Of a DNA stretch of 6,861 nt, positions 1 through 3,971 are shown in pieces. The position numbers and the translations under genes were made by a program. Position 1 is the stretch's first letter, and each line of letters opens with the position of its first letter. A model generated the notes under the pieces. That model saw nothing but the letters and a program-made list of their open reading frames with translations, was not told the origin of the DNA and searched no databases. Source of the stretch: an uncultured Porphyromonadaceae bacterium (GTDB taxonomy: Bacteria > Bacteroidota > Bacteroidia > Bacteroidales > Muribaculaceae); assembly GCA_937892215.1 (NCBI GenBank), contig CALAVE010000057.1, forward strand, positions 1-6,861, in the 5' to 3' direction.

Positions 1-157
1 AATTGCAATTCAAAATCATTGACTATTTAGTGAATATTTTGATGCGGTTGCCGTGTTAAAAAACTATAAATTTGCTACTATTTTCACCCTTTCATGACAG
101 AATTTCCCATAAAATCTTGGTGAGACTCTCCTCCTACACCTCACTTATGACTATCGC
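1..157. other. Left-edge non-coding, AT-rich stretch
   Basis: I see no convincing gene here. All frames are interrupted by stops within short distances, and the few ATG-initiated ORFs are of about ten codons or fewer. One plus-strand frame is open from position 3 to a TAA at 57-59 and could be the tail of a gene entering from the left, but 18 codons of AT-rich sequence do not support that. An exact TAnnTTTG box lies at 67-74 on the plus strand without a well-spaced TTTG box and without a gene after it. Confidence 0.5.
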
Positions 158-199
158 AAAATAAGTGTCACCCGCAACCGTAAGCCACAGGTGACACTT
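158..199 (-). terminator. Intrinsic terminator of the C10 peptidase gene
   Basis: A perfect 10-bp inverted repeat, AAGTGTCACC (163-172) and GGTGACACTT (190-199), lies 26 nt past the peptidase stop codon. Read as minus-strand RNA, the 17-nt interior also folds: six further pairs form, four of them G-U wobbles, leaving a UUACG loop. The whole is a 16-bp stem. In plus-strand RNA those wobbles become C-A mismatches, so the structure favours minus-strand transcription. The U tract after the stem is short (AUUUU), so termination may be incomplete. Confidence 0.75.
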
Positions 200-225
200 T
201 CACTATTTTTAGCGGTGTCGCTTTC

Positions 226-2643
226 TTATGAGCCCATCACCATTCCGGCCAGCGACACCACATCGCTCACATCCACGCTACCGCTATCATTCACGTCTGC
301 CACTTCAATATAAAATTTCTCGGGGATTTCTCCCATTACGTAGTTTGCAAGCGACACGGCATCGCTCACGTCAACGTTGCCGTCTCCGTTCACGTCACCT
401 AAAGCAAGTTCTGGAGTCGTCTTTCCTGTTATCTTGAAATACCCCCACGACACTGCCGTCACGTAATCACTCTCAGAGTAATATTCTACGCGCACATAAT
501 AATCACCTGCCGGAAGCTCTTTGAACTCGCATTCCACCTGTACCGAGCCGCCACTGGCTATGCTCACCGGCTGAATCTTAACTCCGTACAAATTACCGTA
601 CTGGGAATCCTCTATTTTTCGTATAAGCCGTAAGCGAATCTGGTCACGATACACATCACTTCCCGTGTTGTTAATATTCACTTTCATGTGGAAGACATCA
701 CTATCCACTATATATGTGCTCGGATCACAGTCGTCCAGACTTACGAAACTGGCTGTTAGGGTCGCAGCCGCCGCGTTAACCACGTCCACAACCTTGGTCG
801 CCAGCTCATTCACGCAACCCGATTCTGTATAGAACTTCAATGTATATGTGCCGGTAGAGTTCACCACAAAGTGTAGATACACATCACCACTTTCTCCTGG
901 TTTTATATTGGCCGCGGCCACAGTGGTGAGTGAGCCGTTCACCGTCATATAGATGTTACCGAAGTCCACAGTGCCAGAATTGCTCAGATTTAACATCACT
1001 TCAATGACTTTGTTCGGATTTGGAGCCACGGTAAAATCGGAATAGTTGAGTGAGTAATTCGTCTCAAGAGCGCCACTACCCGAGTCGGTCGCACCCTTGG
1101 GCGTGAGCACCAATGCTTTACCCGCTCTATCGGTTCTGCTTACTGCCTCTATTGTTGCTTCTATGTATGTCACATCGCTTCCGTCAGCAGGGCGCCATGG
1201 ACCATTCTCATCCCCTTCGCTCACTACTGGCACTAAACGGTAGGTCCCGGGGCCCATTCCTGCGCCAAAACTCAGTGTTGCTGGATATGAGCATCCATAT
1301 AGGTATCCCCAGTCAGTAAGGCCACCGTAATCAAGTACTTGCAGCAACTCATCACCATTATAAAGTGCCCAACCAAGCATGCATTCTGTCTGCCCTCCCA
1401 TCAGATTATAGAAGCCGCATGACACCTCCACATCGCTGAAATTTTCTGTTTTTCCCGAACGAATAACTGACTGGGTGGTGACCGATACACTGCTCACCAC
1501 AACTCCATTCACAGCATTTGATTCAGTATTCGGCTCTATGCCTACAATCATATTCAAACCTCGAACATATCCGTCAGCACCACTGATGCTGCCCGAACCT
1601 CCTCCAGACGGGCACAAAACGTTTAGCTTGTAATAACCGTTAAATGAACCTCGCCAGCCCCAGTTGATGTGGTATAAGCCTTCTCCATCGTAACCGTCGC
1701 ACACAAACTCATGCCCTCCGCTCAATTTCGAGCCGGCAAACAGCACAGGGCGCTTTGCGCGCAGTTCACTGTAGATAATATTCTCCCACTCTTCTTCTCC
1801 CACATAGTCATGCATCACATTTCTCACCTTAGGTGAATATTGAAATATGCCCACAAGAACATCGGCAAGGAATGCGGTTGCCCCCGATGCGTTAACACCG
1901 TAGTTCATCTCCACCGCTTGGCCGCAGCTGCGCATCAGGTCGGCCACGGCATCCACACTCGCTCCTGTCTCTCCGTTTACATAGAAATCTTTCATCGCGC
2001 TCCAGTCGAGTGTGATGTCGCCTCTTGAGCCCACAGCAAGACCGCTGCTGGTCGTATAACTTGATAATGCCGGCACTTGAGGCGGCCACTTGTGGTAGTA
2101 CATCATTTGAGCCATGGCGGTCGCCACACACCCCGTCAGGCAATATTCACCATTAATTTGTGGGCATTTATTGTTGAACGGCGAGTCCTGGTCCCAACGG
2201 CAAGTGAGCATTGTGGGAATTTTATTCTTTGTTGTGCTCGCTTGTGCCTTTACTTTTGCCCTGGGGGTGCCATCTTTTGCCACCACAGTCATCTGTGCGG
2301 CATACTGGTCAAGCCACCACTGCACGTTTGTCGGCACATTGTTCACGTCGAATCCGCCTTCGTCGCCGTATGCCAGTATTTCATCCGAGCAGTCATCTCC
2401 GGCCACTATCACCCAGGCGTCGTTCGCCGATGTGTTGAACACATAATAGGCGGCCGATGTACTCTGTAGCGTTCCACTCATCGGAGCTTTTTTCACGGCA
2501 CGCTCCGACGCAACCTTTCCCAGCATTTTCGTGCTGAAAAAGCCATTGGCTATTTCTCGTGCCTGATTCTCACTTATGGTACCGGCATTCATCATTGCCA
2601 GCCCCACGCTCCACATAATCAGTAGTGTCAGGTATCGTTTCAT
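226..2643 (-). CDS. Secreted C10 (streptopain-like) cysteine peptidase with Ig-like domains and C-terminal dockerin
   Basis: Predicted secreted papain-fold endopeptidase of MEROPS family C10, 805 residues. Residues 1-20 form a signal peptide (MKRY, a hydrophobic core, then A-x-A-like small residues near 20). Residues 22-130 look like the inhibitory C10 propeptide. A basic patch near 128-133 lies about where SpeB is cut relative to its active cysteine. The catalytic Cys is C172 in TGCVATAMAQ, the His is H311 in GGHEFVCDGYDG, and HINWGW supplies N327 and W328. The 16-residue His-Asn spacing equals that of SpeB, so the enzyme should be active. Residues about 380-740 are beta-rich, Ig/CARDB-like segments (roughly 382-500, 530-622, 626-738). 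Residues 746-803 carry two dockerin calcium loops (DVNGDGNVDVSD and DVNDSGSVDVSD). I see no type IX secretion sorting domain. The gene stands alone between two terminators, with no adjacent staphostatin- or Spi-like inhibitor. Family assignment is firm; the substrate is unknown. Confidence 0.93.
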   Translation of the reverse strand: MKRYLTLLIMWSVGLAMMNAGTISENQAREIANGFFSTKMLGKVASERAVKKAPMSGTLQSTSAAYYVFNTSANDAWVIVAGDDCSDEILAYGDEGGFDVNNVPTNVQWWLDQYAAQMTVVAKDGTPRAKVKAQASTTKNKIPTMLTCRWDQDSPFNNKCPQINGEYCLTGCVATAMAQMMYYHKWPPQVPALSSYTTSSGLAVGSRGDITLDWSAMKDFYVNGETGASVDAVADLMRSCGQAVEMNYGVNASGATAFLADVLVGIFQYSPKVRNVMHDYVGEEEWENIIYSELRAKRPVLFAGSKLSGGHEFVCDGYDGEGLYHINWGWRGSFNGYYKLNVLCPSGGGSGSISGADGYVRGLNMIVGIEPNTESNAVNGVVVSSVSVTTQSVIRSGKTENFSDVEVSCGFYNLMGGQTECMLGWALYNGDELLQVLDYGGLTDWGYLYGCSYPATLSFGAGMGPGTYRLVPVVSEGDENGPWRPADGSDVTYIEATIEAVSRTDRAGKALVLTPKGATDSGSGALETNYSLNYSDFTVAPNPNKVIEVMLNLSNSGTVDFGNIYMTVNGSLTTVAAANIKPGESGDVYLHFVVNSTGTYTLKFYTESGCVNELATKVVDVVNAAAATLTASFVSLDDCDPSTYIVDSDVFHMKVNINNTGSDVYRDQIRLRLIRKIEDSQYGNLYGVKIQPVSIASGGSVQVECEFKELPAGDYYVRVEYYSESDYVTAVSWGYFKITGKTTPELALGDVNGDGNVDVSDAVSLANYVMGEIPEKFYIEVADVNDSGSVDVSDVVSLAGMVMGS
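252..396 (-). repeat. Duplicated dockerin calcium-loop repeat (DNA level)
   Basis: Two 46-bp segments, 252-297 and 351-396, encode the two calcium-binding loops of the dockerin and match at 35 of 46 bases without gaps. They sit 99 bp apart, which is exactly 33 codons. This is the usual internal duplication of type I dockerins and supports the domain call. Each loop has Asp/Asn at the expected ligand positions (D750, N752, D754, D761 in the first; D783, N785, S787, D794 in the second). Confidence 0.75.
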
Positions 2644-2664
2644 AAACTTATCTGGTTTAATTTT

Positions 2665-2695
2665 TGAATGTAATTATGGTTCTTATAAATAAAAA
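2665..2695 (-). promoter_or_regulatory. Weak candidate promoter of the C10 peptidase gene
   Basis: On the minus strand, TACATTCA (2665-2672) matches four of the six fixed bases of the Bacteroidetes -7 box TAnnTTTG. A TTTT lies 19 bp upstream (2692-2695), in place of the -33 TTTG. The box ends about 21 nt before the start codon, a leader length similar to the other two promoters here. The -33 element would lie inside the U tract of the upstream terminator. The match is poor, but some promoter is expected because a terminator precedes the gene. Confidence 0.3.
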
Positions 2696-2735
2696 AAATA
2701 CGCCCATGCTCGGCTTCTTGCTTCAGCACAGGCGT
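2691..2735 (-). terminator. Intrinsic terminator of the four-gene membrane operon
   Basis: In minus-strand RNA, ACGCCUGUGCU (2735-2725) pairs along its full 11 nt with AGCAUGGGCGU (2710-2700) around a 14-nt loop. Two of the pairs are G-U wobbles. An A, a U and then eight more U residues follow (2691-2698 are all A on the plus strand). On the plus strand the wobbles become C-A mismatches and no U tract follows, so the terminator works in the minus direction. It lies 12 nt after the stop codon of the 92-residue gene. Confidence 0.85.
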
Positions 2736-2747
2736 AATTATGCTTTG

Positions 2748-3026
2748 CTATTTGAAGCGGCGCCTCAACTTTGAGAAACCTCGTGTCACCTGATAACCCA
2801 GAATCAGATAGTCCACCCACTTTAGCCTGCCCACCATCTTGTTGCTGAACAAGAGGCCGCGTAGCCCGCCTTTTTCCACCTTCTCCTTGGTGTCGCCCAT
2901 GAAGTTGGTGATACGCTCCTTGCCGGCTTCAAGTTTCACTGCCGACAGTGCGCGCCGGTAACGGAGCTGCTCCAGGGTCAGACCCTGCCAGTTTCCTGAT
3001 TCTTCAGGTGTTTCTCTTCTTTTCAT
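2748..3026 (-). CDS. Small basic protein of unknown function, last gene of the YtxH/holin-like operon
   Basis: I do not recognise a family for this 92-residue protein. The N-terminal half (about 15-52) is charged and probably helical (LTLEQLRYRRALSAVKLEAGKE). A glycine-rich turn follows near 53-57, then a short mildly hydrophobic stretch (WVDYLILGYQV, 70-80) and a strongly basic tail (RGFSKLRRRFK). The stretch is short for a membrane span, so peripheral attachment or binding to a nucleic acid or a partner membrane protein are possible. The start overlaps the end of the upstream holin-like gene by 23 nt, which implies translational coupling, and a terminator follows 12 nt after the stop. Its size, basic C-terminus and position after a YqjE-type gene resemble enterobacterial YqjK; I infer this from context, not from clear sequence similarity. 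The ATG at 3024-3026 is the only one that leaves the charged N-terminus intact. Confidence 0.8.
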   Translation of the reverse strand: MKRRETPEESGNWQGLTLEQLRYRRALSAVKLEAGKERITNFMGDTKEKVEKGGLRGLLFSNKMVGRLKWVDYLILGYQVTRGFSKLRRRFK

Positions 3027-3375
3027 TGTCCAGATCTTCAGGGGTTAAAAACAGTCTTGTCACAAAGCGGGTCACAGGGTCGGTGATCCATTGCTTGCGC
3101 ATATAGAATACAGTCGCAATTAGCCCAAGCAAGATTAGGGCTACCAGTAGCAGCGCTATCCAGTAAGAGCCTAACACGTTGGCAAGCCACAGCACCAGCC
3201 CAAGTGCTATTATGAATATCACAAAGATGCAGATAACAAGCAACACCGCAAACAGTGCAACTGCCGACAGTAGCACCGACAACTTCTCCACCGCGGTGAG
3301 TTTGCCGTAGTCTAAGTGTAGCGCAAGGTAATCCTTGACCTCAACCCACGTTTTCTTTATGTCTGTCTCGTCCAT
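3004..3375 (-). CDS. Phage-holin-family (YqjE-type) two-helix inner-membrane protein
   Basis: A 123-residue integral membrane protein with an amphipathic, charged N-terminus (1-33), a long hydrophobic segment at about 35-64, a second at about 70-91, and a charged C-terminal tail ending in LTPEDLDNEKKRNT. This matches the layout of the holin-superfamily domain that also covers E. coli YqjE (Pfam Phage_holin_3_6). Despite the family name, nothing here suggests phage lysis: no endolysin or phage gene is nearby, and such genes are common chromosomal residents in Bacteroidetes. It starts 3 nt after the stop of the preceding YtxH-like gene and overlaps the next gene by 23 nt, so the three are surely one transcript. 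The likely role is in the envelope or membrane stress, partnering the YtxH proteins; this is inference from context. Confidence 0.85.
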   Translation of the reverse strand: MDETDIKKTWVEVKDYLALHLDYGKLTAVEKLSVLLSAVALFAVLLVICIFVIFIIALGLVLWLANVLGSYWIALLLVALILLGLIATVFYMRKQWITDPVTRFVTRLFLTPEDLDNEKKRNT

Positions 3376-3378
3376 CGG

Positions 3379-3576
3379 TTACTGCTCAATCTGAGCACTG
3401 ATTTGCTCCACAAGCTGCTCCACTTCGTCGTCGGTGAAGTCTATCCCTTTCTTCTTCAGGATGTCCTTGATGCGGGCGCGCAGGTCGCTCCCTTTTTCGG
3501 GTGCAAACAGCAATGCTGCCGCACAACCCACTATCGCACCACCCAGAAATGCGTATAATACACTAAGTGATCTCAT
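3379..3576 (-). CDS. YtxH domain-containing protein, second tandem copy
   Basis: A 65-residue protein with one N-terminal membrane helix (about 5-24) containing a glycine-zipper-like GGAIVGCAAA. The YtxH signature LLFAPEKG follows at 22-29, and then a charged, probably helical cytoplasmic tail (RARIKDILKKKGI and an acidic stretch to the end). It aligns without gaps to the upstream copy at 30 of 65 positions. YtxH proteins are small membrane-anchored proteins, described in Bacillus as general-stress proteins; their molecular activity is not established. The start lies 29 nt after the upstream copy's stop, behind a leader that repeats the one before that copy. Its stop lies 3 nt before the holin-like gene. 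This copy has a cysteine in the membrane helix (C18) that the other lacks. Confidence 0.88.
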   Translation of the reverse strand: MRSLSVLYAFLGGAIVGCAAALLFAPEKGSDLRARIKDILKKKGIDFTDDEVEQLVEQISAQIEQ

Positions 3577-3581
3577 CTTAC

Positions 3582-3836
3582 TTTCTGTTTTTTTTAGTTA
3601 GTTAATTATGCTTCCGGCTCCGCCGTCTTTATCTCGCGTGTGATGTCATCCACAAGGTCGTCAAGCTTTTTGCCGGGCAAGTTTATGCCCTTACTCTTAA
3701 GCAACTCTGCAATCCGGTTACGTGTCTCGTCTCCTCTCTCGGGCGCGAAAAGTAGGCCCAAAGCGGCGCCTGCTATTGCTCCGCCTATTACTGCAAGTAA
3801 AATGTTAAGTGGTCTCATAATTCCTGTTTTTTAGTT
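3582..3836 (-). repeat. Repeated 5' leader element before each YtxH gene
   Basis: On the minus strand, AACTAAAAAACAGGAA (3836-3821) precedes the first YtxH gene and AACTAAAAAAAACAGAAA (3599-3582) precedes the second. They differ by one substitution and two additional A residues. The downstream genes are paralogs, so the leader was probably copied with the gene and has been kept, perhaps because it serves as the translation start signal. The range given spans both copies and the gene between them. Confidence 0.6.
3606..3818 (-). CDS. YtxH domain-containing protein, first gene of the operon
   Basis: A 70-residue protein with a single membrane helix at about 5-24 (GGAIAGAALG, small-residue spacing typical of helix packing), the YtxH signature LLFAPERG at 22-29, and a charged helix with the conserved R-x-R-I and K-x-KGI elements. 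The C-terminus extends five residues beyond the second copy (TAEPEA end). It is the promoter-proximal gene: a good Bacteroidetes-type promoter lies just upstream, and AGGAA (3821-3825) sits two bases before the ATG, a rather close spacing for a Shine-Dalgarno element. The short C-terminal acidic tail differs from its paralog, so the two may have diverged in partner choice. Membrane anchoring with the tail in the cytoplasm is inferred from family knowledge. Confidence 0.9.
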   Translation of the reverse strand: MRPLNILLAVIGGAIAGAALGLLFAPERGDETRNRIAELLKSKGINLPGKKLDDLVDDITREIKTAEPEA

Positions 3837-3847
3837 ATTCCTAATTG

Positions 3848-3879
3848 CAAATTAAATCACTCTTTTTCAATTCTCCAAA
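3848..3879 (-). promoter_or_regulatory. Promoter of the YtxH/holin-like operon
   Basis: On the minus strand a TTTG box (3879-3876) is followed, after exactly 20 bp, by TTAATTTG (3855-3848). This differs from the Bacteroidetes -7 consensus TAnnTTTG at one fixed base. The spacing lies in the usual 19-21 bp range for the primary sigma factor of this phylum. Transcription would start near 3841, giving a leader of roughly 20-25 nt. Confidence 0.6.
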
Positions 3880-3935
3880 TTTTTCATCATTTTTTTTCAC
3901 TATTTAATTACAACTGGAATTAAGCATATTTTTTG

Positions 3936-3943
3936 TAATTTTG
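3936..3943 (+). promoter_or_regulatory. Candidate -7 box of the uvrA promoter
   Basis: TAATTTTG is an exact match to TAnnTTTG and lies 28 nt before the uvrA ATG, a leader length like the divergent promoter's. No good TTTG box sits 19-21 bp upstream; the best is ACTG at 3913-3916. The right arm of an 8-bp inverted repeat (AATTACAA at 3906-3913, TTGTAATT at 3933-3940) overlaps this box. No Shine-Dalgarno sequence precedes the ATG. Confidence 0.5.
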
Positions 3944-3971
3944 CCGTTCTAATAATTTCGATGATGTTTTT

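Noticed and set aside
2077..2469. Several overlapping plus-strand frames of 75-130 codons opposite the peptidase propeptide and catalytic region.
   Set aside because: They are Cys/His/Arg-rich shadow frames opposite a clearly conserved peptidase; they overlap each other and have no start signals.
3004..3375. Holin-like gene as a sign of a prophage or lysis cassette.
   Set aside because: No endolysin, integrase, structural phage gene or attachment-site repeat is present. The gene sits in a YtxH operon, the usual chromosomal setting of this family in Bacteroidetes.
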